From positions 1 through 25,959 of IMG/VR virus record IMGVR_UViG_3300027963_000295: a stretch of DNA of 25,959 bases. One strand, given 5' to 3'. Under the pieces are notes generated by a model. It saw nothing but the letters and a program-made list of their open reading frames with translations. It searched no databases and had not been told where the DNA came from. The position numbers and the translations under genes were made by a program. The stretch is from a virus. How positions within the stretch are numbered: the first letter of the stretch is position 1; every line of letters starts with the position of its first letter. This document shows positions 14,791 to 24,300 of this stretch, in pieces.

Positions 14791-15318
14791 TTAAGCTGTT
14801 ACGATGGTGAAACCATGTAAAGCTGACAATGAAGTCAATTCATAAGCCATATCAGGCTCTTGAGCACTGATAGTGATGCTGTATTGGTTAGCATCTCCAG
14901 GAGCAACTCCTGTTACTGAAGTACCAGCAGATATTACACCACCACGAGTTTTACCCATTAACCAGAAGTTATCGTTATTATCTTGGAAGATAACTTTGAT
15001 ATCCCTATTTCTGCTTAAAAGAAGTAATTGATTTCTCTTCTCTGCAGATAGTTTTTGAACGTTGATCGTGATAGCTTGATCGTAGAATGCTGTACCGTTT
15101 GTGTTAGAAATGTTGAAAGTTTCAGTGAAAGAAGCAGTATCTTTTGGAAGTTCGTATTCGTAGAAAGAACCAGTGGTACCGGTCATACCAGTAATCTGAT
15201 TGTTAGCATCATAAGATGTAGATGCGATTACTACGTTTACTCCAATATACGCTACTTTAAGTCCACCAATACTGTCGATACAGTCTAATGCTATTGCGGA
15301 AGTTAAATTACAAGCCAT
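14791..15318 (-). CDS. Major tail tube protein
   Basis: 175 residues. Forms the stacked rings of the tail tube. The sequence follows the tube-protein pattern of Bacteroidota phages: an early LDCIDSIGGLKVAYIGVN, a central FYEYELPKDTASFTETFNIS, then NGTAFYDQAITINVQKLS with RNQLLLLSRNRDIKVIFQDN, and a Gly-rich GKTRGGVISAGTSVTG before a final strand. No sheath protein is next to it, as expected for a siphovirus. An A-rich leader precedes the ATG and a strong terminator follows, both consistent with a high, self-contained expression level. It lies next to the capsid gene rather than in the tail block. Confidence 0.87.
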   Translation of the reverse strand: MACNLTSAIALDCIDSIGGLKVAYIGVNVVIASTSYDANNQITGMTGTTGSFYEYELPKDTASFTETFNISNTNGTAFYDQAITINVQKLSAEKRNQLLLLSRNRDIKVIFQDNNDNFWLMGKTRGGVISAGTSVTGVAPGDANQYSITISAQEPDMAYELTSLSALHGFTIVTA

Positions 15319-15341
15319 ATTATTTAGTTTTTTATTTTTTG
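15319..15341 (-). promoter_or_regulatory. A-rich translation leader of the tail tube gene
   Basis: The 23 bases before the ATG read CAAAAAATAAAAAACTAAAT then AAT on the minus strand and contain no Shine-Dalgarno motif. Bacteroidota commonly rely on unstructured, A-enriched leaders. The MCP and scaffold leaders look alike. Confidence 0.5.
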
Positions 15342-15352
15342 TGTTTTAATAA

Positions 15353-15376
15353 GGAGCTAGATTTTACTCTAGCTCC
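15353..15376 (-). terminator. Stem-loop between capsid and tube genes (weak or partial terminator)
   Basis: A perfect 9-base-pair GC-containing stem (15353-15361 with 15368-15376, GGAGCTAGA / TCTAGCTCC) has a six-base loop, 14 bases beyond the capsid stop. The T-tract on the minus strand is broken (TTATT), so it may only attenuate transcription or protect the 3' end of the capsid message. Confidence 0.55.
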
Positions 15377-15390
15377 GTAAATTTTACTGT

Positions 15391-16272
15391 TTATGCTCCA
15401 GGTGAGTAAACGAATTCAGAAGCGATTATACCGATACCCATTGAGAATTCAGAAATCATTCTGATCTCTTGGTTATCACGTGACCACCAACCTTGGATTC
15501 TTTCAGTGTCATCAACTAGACCGCATACTACGATCATGTGTTTAGCTGGTCCGCAGTATACTTTTGGACTAGAACCTAAACCTCCAACTGGAATGGCTCT
15601 TACGTTAGTTCCAGGAATGATGATTGATTGACCTAAACCAGCACCAGTTGTTTGACCAGTGTTGTAGTGGAATAAGTTTTTAGACACGATGTCAGTTTGT
15701 AAGTAACGGAAAGTAGCGTAACTCATTAACATAATTAAATCGTCTCTTGAAGCAACTGCCAAAGGAAGTGCGTCGATAGTAGCAATAGCTTTATTGTAAG
15801 AGTTAGCTGATGTCCAAGCTCCACCAGTTCCAGCGTTTGCGCCGTTTGCAGTAGTTAATTGGCTGATGATTTGAGTTCCTAAGATGCTTTCAGCATATTT
15901 TCTAGTCTCTTGAATCATTTGATCAGCGATTTGCTGTTCGAAAGGAAGTCTCTCACCGTATGCAGAAGCATCCAATTGAGTTGACAACCAGTAGTCGTTA
16001 AGCTCGTTTAAGCAAAGTGACTGTTTCCAGCTATATTTTGAGTTGTCTACAGAAATCTGTGTAAAGTTAGTAGAACCAGCTGAAGTCCAGCCGCATGCAG
16101 CAGCTTCAAAACCAGCAGTCATTCCTAATACGTTAACAGAAACTGTTGCAGAAGCATATCCTGGACGTACGTCACAGTATTGCATAAGGTCAGCACCTAA
16201 TACTGCCTTTTGGATTAAAATACCTGAATCTTCTAGATTAAAGGTACTAAGGGTTGATAAATTAAATCCCAT
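15391..16272 (-). CDS. Major capsid protein (HK97-like, Bacteroidota type)
   Basis: 293 residues. The main shell protein. It has a helical start (LEDSGILIQKAVLGADL), an early E-loop-like segment (FTQISVDNSKYSWKQSLCLN), a long helix (EQQIADQMIQETRKYAESIL, the probable spine helix), and a C-terminal P/A-domain run with LIMLMSYATFRYLQ, IPGTNVRAIPVGGLG and RIQGWWSRDNQEIRM. This layout fits capsid proteins of Bacteroidota phages, and the preceding scaffold and XkdF-like head genes confirm the context. Its A-rich leader (16273-16296) suggests strong translation. It is followed by a stem-loop rather than by connectors. Confidence 0.9.
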   Translation of the reverse strand: MGFNLSTLSTFNLEDSGILIQKAVLGADLMQYCDVRPGYASATVSVNVLGMTAGFEAAACGWTSAGSTNFTQISVDNSKYSWKQSLCLNELNDYWLSTQLDASAYGERLPFEQQIADQMIQETRKYAESILGTQIISQLTTANGANAGTGGAWTSANSYNKAIATIDALPLAVASRDDLIMLMSYATFRYLQTDIVSKNLFHYNTGQTTGAGLGQSIIIPGTNVRAIPVGGLGSSPKVYCGPAKHMIVVCGLVDDTERIQGWWSRDNQEIRMISEFSMGIGIIASEFVYSPGA

Positions 16273-16296
16273 GATTATTGTTTTTTATTTTTTTTA
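16273..16296 (-). promoter_or_regulatory. A-rich translation leader of the major capsid gene
   Basis: On the minus strand the ATG is preceded by AAAAAAAATAAAAAACAATA followed by ATC, with no purine-rich GGAG site. It is almost the same word as in the tail tube leader. Confidence 0.5.
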
Positions 16297-16302
16297 GTTT
16301 AA

Positions 16303-16887
16303 TTATGATTTTATAAAGAAACCTTCGTTCTTTAAGTTAGTCATTGTTGCAATTCTAGCATCTAATGCATCGTTATTAGAAGCAAATTCTCCTCTAGTTA
16401 CTTTAGGAGCTTTTTCAGCACCTGCAGTTTTAGAGAATTTCTCATACTTAGATTCCATTTCTGCCATTTTAGCTTTCATTGAAGTCATTTCAGTAGCAAT
16501 TTCTTCTAAAGCCATAACGACTTTCTTCATTACTTCATTTACTGCTGCTTCTTTTTTAGCTATTTCTTCTGGAGTTTCTGAGGCTGGGATCGTGTCTTCT
16601 GCTGCTGCTTCCACTTCTACTTCCACCGGTGGGGCTTGTTCTTCAGCTTTAGTTTCTACAGAGATGATCTTGCCTTCAGCATCAACCTCTACTTTTAGAC
16701 CTGATTCTGTTTCGTGGGTGCCAAGTGGCGCCGGAGATTTGGTTCCATCTTCTGCTATTACAAATAGCGGAAAGCCTGGCGCAAACTCTTCAGCTTCTAC
16801 TGCGGTTCCGTCGATCAGTTTGTCAGATGCTAATTTAACCTCAAGTCCTAATATGACTTTGATTTGGTTTAGTTTTTCTTTAAACAT
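16303..16887 (-). CDS. Capsid scaffolding / assembly protein
   Basis: 194 residues, acidic. Residues 1-78 form a small domain (KLNQIKVILGLEVKLASDKL), 80-106 is a Glu/Pro/Val linker, and about 106-153 is a predicted coiled coil (EIAKKEAAVNEVMKKVVMAL and MKAKMAEMESKYEKF). The short C-terminus ends in KNEGFFIKS. A coiled coil with a small end domain, immediately before the capsid gene, is the classic scaffold arrangement. The protein would guide shell assembly and then be removed, perhaps by the protease-like protein encoded upstream. It is separated from that gene by 76 bases with a recurrent ATATTTA element. Confidence 0.8.
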   Translation of the reverse strand: MFKEKLNQIKVILGLEVKLASDKLIDGTAVEAEEFAPGFPLFVIAEDGTKSPAPLGTHETESGLKVEVDAEGKIISVETKAEEQAPPVEVEVEAAAEDTIPASETPEEIAKKEAAVNEVMKKVVMALEEIATEMTSMKAKMAEMESKYEKFSKTAGAEKAPKVTRGEFASNNDALDARIATMTNLKNEGFFIKS

Positions 16888-16913
16888 ACTTTTTTATTTA
16901 TTTTTACTTTTTG
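16888..16913 (-). promoter_or_regulatory. A-rich translation leader of the scaffold gene
   Basis: The bases before the ATG are CAAAAAGTAAAAATAAATAA then AAAAGT on the minus strand, again without a Shine-Dalgarno site. It is the least regular of the three A-rich leaders, and an ATATTTA element lies 20 bases further upstream. Confidence 0.45.
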
Positions 16914-16963
16914 AAAATTGGGCGATTGCTACTAAATATAGAAATATACGGAGATGACATATC

Positions 16964-18610
16964 TTAAAGAGTCTTAACAAGATTAATTAGATCGCTGTAC
17001 ATTTTACGATCTTTCATGTAAGCTTCGTACTCGTTCTTGTCTAGGAAATCCCCTTGAATGCTTAACCCTTTTAACTCTCCTGACTTAACCTTAGCCCATG
17101 TCTCTAGGTTAGTTACCCTCATTTTAACACACCAAGCCCCGATAGGAGCATCCAGTTCGTAAACCGAATTAGCCTTATCCTCAGCTGTTTCTACGATCCA
17201 AGATTCAAACACATAAGCTCCAGCATTGGCGGTGTCTACGTGCTGAATGTTTGTATCTGCTAATCTTTGCTCTCTCATGTATTTCTCTGCTATCTTAGCA
17301 ATAACTTCTTTAGAAAATCTAACAAAGTAAATGTTACCATCTTTATCTTTTCTAGGAATCTCCATATCGGGCACCATAGCAATAGCAACTATCTCTTTCT
17401 TATCCTCATCAGCAAATAGTATCTTAGCAAATCCGTAAGTTCCTACAGTTCTATCCTCAGCCAATTCTACATTTTTAAGAATGCTATCAGCTTTACGACC
17501 AACATATTTTCCTGAAGCTTCCCATTTACCATCTAATTCTTCGTAGATCTCGATAATGTAACCAGGATCTTCTTCAGTACCTTGTATTTCAAAATCTACA
17601 CCAGGTACTTTTTTAGCTCCTTTTACAATTTCTGTGATTCGTCCTCTAGGATTCTTATCTGCTGTTTTCCAACTAACCGCATCGCCAACTGAAAGTTCGT
17701 CAACAGATGCGAAAGACATTTCTAATGCTGTTAAAGCTTTATCTAAATCTGCATGTGATGCTCCAGGCATATAGATAAATCCGTTATCTGTTGCGTGAGA
17801 ATGTATCTCTCCTTTGAGTCCTAGTTCTTCAGATCTTTTTACTGCTTCCTCAATTGTTGGGTATGATTCTGCTGCAAATTCTTCACCTAGAACTGCTTTT
17901 CTTTTTAACGGGCCAGATTGGTTTGTGTAAGGTGCAAGTCCACCAGTATCTATACCGAATTTTTCTCCTATTCCGAATAATGAAGCAACTACACTTGGAT
18001 TATTGTCAATATGCTTACTAATATTAAGTTCTTTTACCTTTTCAATTTTAGCTTTATTACTTCCTGTTGCAAATACTCTATCAAGTGGAATTCGCATTTC
18101 ATTAGCATATTTAAAAATATCTGCTCCTGGTGTTGATCTAGCAGTGATAATATAAAGTTCATCACCACGTTTCTTATGCTCTTCAAACAATTTCTTACCT
18201 CTAGTAGTGGAAAGTGTATCATCCCAATCAAAACTTACTTTAGCAAAATCCATTTGGTTATCATAACCACATTCGTGACAAACATAAACATCTTGACCAC
18301 CATCTACTACATCCCATGAATGACCACACACATCGCAAGTTATAGTATTATTAACTAATGCCATGTTCTGGTAAGTTGAAATACAGATAGCAACTGCTTG
18401 ATCTGAATCTTTACCCTCGCCAACTAAAACTGGTACACATCTACCTAAATATTCATCTTGTGATTCTCCACTCTTAGGCTCAACAAATTCTTCAGCTTTA
18501 AAGTACATAAAGTTCTTTTCGATAGCTGGTGAATCCACTAGTGCTATAGCATCTACTCCAGATCCTTCAAGATCGTCTATGATTTCTAAATCAATTATTC
18601 TTTTTTCCAT
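16964..18610 (-). CDS. XkdF-like head maturation protein with zinc-ribbon, HAD and Tudor-like inserts
   Basis: 548 residues, a mosaic. Residues 15-40 (ALVDSPAIEKNFMYFKAE) and about 384-525 (TYGFAKILFADEDK, then AIAMVPDMEIPR, NIQHVDTANAGAYVFESWIV and GELKGLSIQGDF) match XkdF/prohead-protease-like proteins; His457 and Ser470 are candidate catalytic residues. Between them lie residues 47-82 (DEYLGRCVPVLVGEGKDSDQ, seen in other phage head proteins), a zinc ribbon (Cys92, Cys95, Cys111, Cys114), a HAD-type module (FDWDDTL with Asp128, Asp130 and Thr132, IITARS at 154-159, IDNNP at 201-205), a short HSHATDNGFIYMPGASH segment, and a Tudor-like domain (about 300-381, SVGDAVSWKT). The gene sits before scaffold and capsid, the right place for a maturation protease. 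The inserts are an unusual addition; their role is unknown. Confidence 0.82.
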   Translation of the reverse strand: MEKRIIDLEIIDDLEGSGVDAIALVDSPAIEKNFMYFKAEEFVEPKSGESQDEYLGRCVPVLVGEGKDSDQAVAICISTYQNMALVNNTITCDVCGHSWDVVDGGQDVYVCHECGYDNQMDFAKVSFDWDDTLSTTRGKKLFEEHKKRGDELYIITARSTPGADIFKYANEMRIPLDRVFATGSNKAKIEKVKELNISKHIDNNPSVVASLFGIGEKFGIDTGGLAPYTNQSGPLKRKAVLGEEFAAESYPTIEEAVKRSEELGLKGEIHSHATDNGFIYMPGASHADLDKALTALEMSFASVDELSVGDAVSWKTADKNPRGRITEIVKGAKKVPGVDFEIQGTEEDPGYIIEIYEELDGKWEASGKYVGRKADSILKNVELAEDRTVGTYGFAKILFADEDKKEIVAIAMVPDMEIPRKDKDGNIYFVRFSKEVIAKIAEKYMREQRLADTNIQHVDTANAGAYVFESWIVETAEDKANSVYELDAPIGAWCVKMRVTNLETWAKVKSGELKGLSIQGDFLDKNEYEAYMKDRKMYSDLINLVKTL

Positions 18611-18627
18611 GTTATTAAATATGTTTT

Positions 18628-21354
18628 TTATAGTCTTGCTATATCTTCCAGACGTTTATTAGCCTCTTGTTGGCTAGTCATATCTGAAGCTACCACGTAA
18701 GTTTTAATGATAGGTGTTGATGCTGCAATGTTTTGTTCTCCCGTTACACTTAGATTATTAGGTGCTCCTGAACCTTTACCCATTCCGTTTATCTTTTCTA
18801 ACATAGGTAGGAAAGCTTCGGTAGCAGAACGATTAACCACATATTCCCCACCTTCTAGTTGCCCGTATGGGGTATTAATTCCGCCTTCTGAATGTTTACG
18901 TCCAGTAAGCAAACCTCCTTGTGCAAACTTAGATCCTGAACTTCCTCCTGAATCACTTTGGTTTAAATATGAATTAGGATCTTTAGGTGGAGTTCCACTA
19001 AAACTAGTTTTTTGAATTATTGATACTTGAGCATAACCAGATACTACAGCTGCTGCAGCTGCTATGGCTCCAAGTATAGGACCTACAACCGGAATACCTG
19101 CTAAAGAGGTAAATGCTTGAACACCTCCTTGAATTGTAGAAATAATAGCTTGTGCAATTTGTAATTTTTTACCATTTTCAAAAGCATCTTTAGCTAAATT
19201 ATATTCTCCTAAAGCTTTATTGTATTCTGCTTTTTGAACTGCTTTATTATAATCATCTCGTATTTTTTTCTTTTCAGCATCAGTAGTTCCTTCAATTGCT
19301 ATAGCTGCTTCAGCATTAGCAGTTAAAACAGCCATTTCATCCTCTGAAGCTTTTTTAAGTGCTTCACTGTCTTCTAGATTACTAAGTTTCTGTAAGTCTG
19401 AAGCAGCATTTAAAACAGTTTGTATTGTTGCAAGTATACCATTTATCTGTTCTATAGCAATTTTATTTTTTTCTAAGAACAGATCTCCCCAAGATTTCTC
19501 GTCTTTTTTATACAGTTTATCTAGATCCTCTACTAATTGTCTAGTTAATTCTACTGTACTTAAACCTAAATCTTGTCTAATTTTTATTTTTTGTTTAATA
19601 GCATCAATCTCAATATTCAATAAACTGTTTTCCAAATCTTTCTGGGCAGCTAATCTTTCTTCTGCTGTAGATTTTTCATCTCCTAAAACTAATTGGGATT
19701 TATTGAATGCAGCTAATTTATCAGCTTCAAAAGATTGATCTATTGCATCAGCTTGTAGTTGGTAACGTTCTTCAATAGCTTTCTTTTCAGCATCTAAAAG
19801 ATCTTTAGCTAACTGAGTTCTCATCATTTTGATTTTCTCGTCCCTAGCTTTCTCTAATTCTTCTATTTTAACAGTATCTCCTTTTGCTGCTTCTATTAAT
19901 TTAGCGTACTTATCTTCTTCAGCTTTTATCTCAGCTTCACCTTTTTGCTGCGTAGTAACTACTAAAGCATCTGCAATTTCTTTAGCTAACTTTTTATCTT
20001 TCTCTGCTTGTTTATCATCGATATCATTTTGTTTTAACCTAATGGCTTCTTTAGTATCGAATATTTCTGTTTCTAAATTCTCACCATATTGTTTAAACTG
20101 AGAATTGTATTTTTCTTCTATTACTAACTTATCCGAAAGAAGTTGTTTTTCCTGGGCAAGTCCATCTTCCCCAGCAATCTTAGCATCATCTACAAGTTTT
20201 TGATTCTTTTGTCTAGATGCTTCGATTTCTTTATCATATCTTTCTTTTAATTTCTTTTGAGCTTCATCAGCAGCAGCATCAGCATCTTTTCCTTTTTTTG
20301 TTTCAATCTCCGCTGTTAAAAAATATAAATCATTTTCTGTTTTTGCTAGATCATCTGCATAAACTTTTATTCTTGCATTTGATTCGTCTATATCTTTTTG
20401 GCTTACTACTAAAGCATCTTTAACAATATTAACCCCTTCTTTTGTTAGAGTTCCAGCATTTTTATTAGCTAATTTTTTATTATTCTCACTAACCTTTTCG
20501 GCTGCTTTCTGAACTTCTTCAGGTAAATATTTTTCAAAGAATGTAGCTATCTTACCGCCTTCATCGAAAAATCCACTGTTAAGAATATCAGCAAAGTTTT
20601 TCTTAACCTGTAATGAAGCTTGTTCAGTAATAATAGCTTGTTGTAAAGCTTGTTTTTTTAATTCAATATTAATCTGATATTGCTTTATCTTGTATTCATT
20701 AATCTCTTGTTCAGATAGACCTTGTCTTTTTAAAGTTCTTTCTGTCTCATCTAAAGTTTTTAGATTTTCATCACTTTTCTTTACCTGCTTAGCAAGCTCT
20801 TCATTTAACTTTTTCTGTTCTTTAGAAACTCCGGTTACAGCTTCTTTAATATCATCCCAATAAACTACGATTGTACCTAAAGCAATTACAAGTAAACCTA
20901 TACCTGTAGATCCTATACCAGCTTTAATAGCTTTAAAGGCATCAACAGCAACTTTTTTCATGTTGCCAAAAGCATTACCTAAATCTTCTAAAGCAGTTAA
21001 CCCTTGGGTTAAAGCCATAGCCCCTTGTACCTTTTGGAAAGTCTTTTCGAAATCCTTAGCATCTCCACCCGCTAAACTAATAGCACCTTGCAATGCAGTG
21101 AATCCACCAGATAAAGCTGTTAGCCCCTTAGTCACTGCCTGGAATTTACCAGCACCAGTTAAAGCATTTACAGAATCATTAGCATCGTCGAACTTATCTT
21201 TTAAGTCAGCTGCTTTTTGTGCTGCTGCATTAATAGCTGCTGGCGTGGAATTTATATCAGCTAATAATTTCTGATACTCTACCTGGGCTTCTTTAATCTG
21301 GGCTTTTAGGGTTTGAAAGCCCGTTACCTCAATGTCTATATTTTCGTCTGCCAT
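18628..21354 (-). CDS. Tape measure protein
   Basis: 908 residues, predominantly helical. It sets tail length and may help DNA enter the cell. The first half has long charged coiled-coil stretches and a hydrophobic helix at about 148-165 (GSTGIGLLVIALGTIVVY). A second hydrophobic region lies at about 735-783 (GIPVVGPILGAIAAAAAVVS). The C-terminal region (from about 810) has GGLLTGRKHSEGGINTPYG and GGEYVVNR, a motif common at the end of tape measure proteins. By the usual 0.15 nm per residue the tail would be at most about 135 nm. It follows the large tail protein by 31 bases and is followed by the XkdF-like head gene rather than by Dit. Confidence 0.92.
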   Translation of the reverse strand: MADENIDIEVTGFQTLKAQIKEAQVEYQKLLADINSTPAAINAAAQKAADLKDKFDDANDSVNALTGAGKFQAVTKGLTALSGGFTALQGAISLAGGDAKDFEKTFQKVQGAMALTQGLTALEDLGNAFGNMKKVAVDAFKAIKAGIGSTGIGLLVIALGTIVVYWDDIKEAVTGVSKEQKKLNEELAKQVKKSDENLKTLDETERTLKRQGLSEQEINEYKIKQYQINIELKKQALQQAIITEQASLQVKKNFADILNSGFFDEGGKIATFFEKYLPEEVQKAAEKVSENNKKLANKNAGTLTKEGVNIVKDALVVSQKDIDESNARIKVYADDLAKTENDLYFLTAEIETKKGKDADAAADEAQKKLKERYDKEIEASRQKNQKLVDDAKIAGEDGLAQEKQLLSDKLVIEEKYNSQFKQYGENLETEIFDTKEAIRLKQNDIDDKQAEKDKKLAKEIADALVVTTQQKGEAEIKAEEDKYAKLIEAAKGDTVKIEELEKARDEKIKMMRTQLAKDLLDAEKKAIEERYQLQADAIDQSFEADKLAAFNKSQLVLGDEKSTAEERLAAQKDLENSLLNIEIDAIKQKIKIRQDLGLSTVELTRQLVEDLDKLYKKDEKSWGDLFLEKNKIAIEQINGILATIQTVLNAASDLQKLSNLEDSEALKKASEDEMAVLTANAEAAIAIEGTTDAEKKKIRDDYNKAVQKAEYNKALGEYNLAKDAFENGKKLQIAQAIISTIQGGVQAFTSLAGIPVVGPILGAIAAAAAVVSGYAQVSIIQKTSFSGTPPKDPNSYLNQSDSGGSSGSKFAQGGLLTGRKHSEGGINTPYGQLEGGEYVVNRSATEAFLPMLEKINGMGKGSGAPNNLSVTGEQNIAASTPIIKTYVVASDMTSQQEANKRLEDIARL

Positions 21355-21385
21355 TTGTGTTGTTTATTTTAAATATAATTTGTCG

Positions 21386-24300
21386 TTAACTGAAGCTGAA
21401 TGAAACTGTTATGTCGTAATTTTCTACCGGGGTTAGTCCTTGTAATAAATAAACTTTTCCTGGCGATATTGGAATCTTTTGGAAATCTGTAACAATTCCT
21501 CTTTGAGAATATTGATATACCAATGTTACTTCAGCATCAACAACTAAATCAACTGCTATAAAGTTATTTGGATTATAGTCAATCGCGTGGGTCTCTACCC
21601 AATCAATCCCTGTATAAACCTGTTGATCAATATGAAGATAAGTACGAGGGTCTGGAAGGGTGTAGTATCTAAAGGTTGCTGTTAGATTTGCATGTGTGTC
21701 ACTAACAGCTTGAAAATTTATAGTATTAGTTCTATCAATAGGTGTTAGATCTGCACAATTTAATGTTGATCCAGAAGCTGTTGCTCCCACATAGTACTTA
21801 ACAAATTCTCCGTCTGATACAAATCCAGTTGCTCCCGCTTGTCCTTTTGATCCAATAGGAACTTCTGAGTTAACATCATAATAAAATGTAGAGGAATCAA
21901 CGAATGCCGGATCGCTAATGTAGAAAGTTTCATATGATTGATCTCCAGTATTACTACAAGCTCCTGCTGCTGTTCCGTAAATAATTCCTGCTCCAGAATC
22001 TACACTAGCAGATCTAGCAAGTACATCCTGATTAGGGTTATATCCACAGTTACAGCCAGTGCAATTACCAAAAGAAGTAATAGTTGTACCATTAGCTCCT
22101 ACCCTACATTGTGCACTTGCATTCTTGTAGTATCTATTTGGGATAAGTGTAGTAGTTCCAGTATTGTTTCCGTATAGTACAGTACAAGCTGCTAATGTAG
22201 GTTGATCCCCGTATATTGTTTGTGAGTAACTAACACAGCAACAAGCAGTACAGAAAGTATCTGAAGCACAAACCGAAATAGCATATAATGTACCTACACA
22301 TGCACATCCTGATCCAGTTCCTATTGCTATGAGAACACCAAATTCATTAACCTGCATAGTGTAATTACCGTCATAGTACCAACCGGCAGAAGCTGGAATA
22401 GATCCTGAAGGATTCCCATAGATAAATTGGGAATCATACATCCTTTTATTATTACCATAAACAGTAAATTTATTTATACCTCTACAGCAATATGCATCAC
22501 ATTGTGTAAGGCCAAAACAAATATTTGTAAATTCTGATAACACAGTTCCCGTAATTGTAGTTGGTCCCGTGGCTCCTATAGAAACTCCTATATTACCTAA
22601 CCTTACTAATTCAACTTTTACGTTCTGTTTAGTTCCTAGTACGTAATCAGTTATTTTTGTTACCGTCCACCAACTATCTTTAACCATTACAATGTCATTA
22701 AAGTTGATGTTATAAACGTCACTAGAATCTAAAGCAAATGTAGCTTCCATGATTCTTGAATAAGGACTGTAAGTTGAATCAAACCAAGCTTCCCAATACT
22801 TAACATAGGTTGTGTTAGTTGTTCTACCAGCAAATCCTGTAGCGCCTGATCCACCTGCTGCTGGATAAATGTTGTTCAGTGGATTCCAAAACTGGGGATT
22901 GTTAGTCCAGTTAAGATCGTATGATGCCTGATCGAAAGGGTAAATGTTAAACTGAGATATTAAGGGGTATGATGTTTGCTGTACAGAAGCTCCAGTAGTC
23001 CCTGGCGAATTTCTAAGGTACCAATTTAATCCAGGAGGAACTTGTTGGATACCATTATAGAAAACTAACCTAGGCTTAACTTGCATAGGTTGTCTTTGCG
23101 TCTCTGTGTCTTTAGCAAAGTGCGGGATTAAGAATCCACCGGTACCAGCAATAGGTGCTAAAGGAACTGGAGCAAATATAGAAGTGATTATTCTATCTCC
23201 AGTTATAAGTTCGATATTAGAATCCTGGTTAAGCTGGCCAAATACTTGTTTATTCTGTTGCTGGAAACTGAAATTAAACACATCAGCTTCTTCAGAATCT
23301 TTAAATATAACTCTACGTGGTTGAGTATAGAAAAGTGGTTTTACAGTAACGTCTAATTCTTCATTAAGTTTATCCGTCCAATCTAATTGTTCACCCTGTT
23401 TAATCCAATCAACCCAAGGTTCTATCTTAAAGTTTTTTACATTCTCTTTATCCGGTTGCCACATCAACTTAAATCTGTCATTGATTCCTTTTATGAAATC
23501 AATTTGTTTATATTGTGTTGGCATTAAACCCTGAGGTATAACTACTTCTGGTCCTGTAAATGTTATAGATCCAGTTTGAAACATTAAAAAAGTGAATTGA
23601 AAAATCGAAACATACACATAAAATTCTAAGGTATCCCCTTGTGTGTAGTTACCACTGAAGTCAAAATCATACACTGGACTGAATCCAGGAATAGGATATT
23701 GAGATGTTGCGTATCTGGTGTCTGTAAAATTTCCTAGTGATTCTAAATAACCAGTTCTACTAACTATCTGTACCCCATTTTTATTCATTGCATAACTAAA
23801 AGTTTTATAGTTACCTGGAGAAGCACCAGGAGCAAAAGTCATTTGTAGTCTCGATTTAATACTATAATAACCAGTAAAAGGAACTGTGTAAGTACTTGTT
23901 ACTGGATTATAAGAATTAGTAGTATCTAAACTTTCATTGCTAGCAACTATTTTAGTGAATTGGGAAAACGGTAATGTGTTTGGTCCTGAATTAGGAATTC
24001 CCACAATAGCGAGTGGTTTAGAAACTAATTCTGCACTAGATGTTGCAACATCAGTTGAAACCATATACAGATTTTTAAAGAACATGCTATCTAAAAATTG
24101 GGATTCATAAGTGTATCCCGCATCATCAAAAATAGCATCCCATATTCTCTTAGCCCTAACTATAGGTTTAAATTGGCTTAACGCTAATGGGTAGGCTGAA
24201 TTAGTAAACCCTTTCATTGAACCTCCTGTAGTTCCTGTATACACAGATAACGTGGATTGTTGTGGTTGGTCATCATCTCCATAAGTATAACCCCATTCGG

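Noticed and set aside
18034-18231. Minus-strand 65-residue frame inside the XkdF-like gene
   Set aside because: Fully inside a well-supported gene, no coupling or leader, unrecognisable composition.
19829-21274. Several plus-strand frames opposite the tape measure gene
   Set aside because: Antisense shadows of a long helical protein; high Ser/Leu/Phe composition is typical of such shadows, and no plus-strand promoter or leader is seen.
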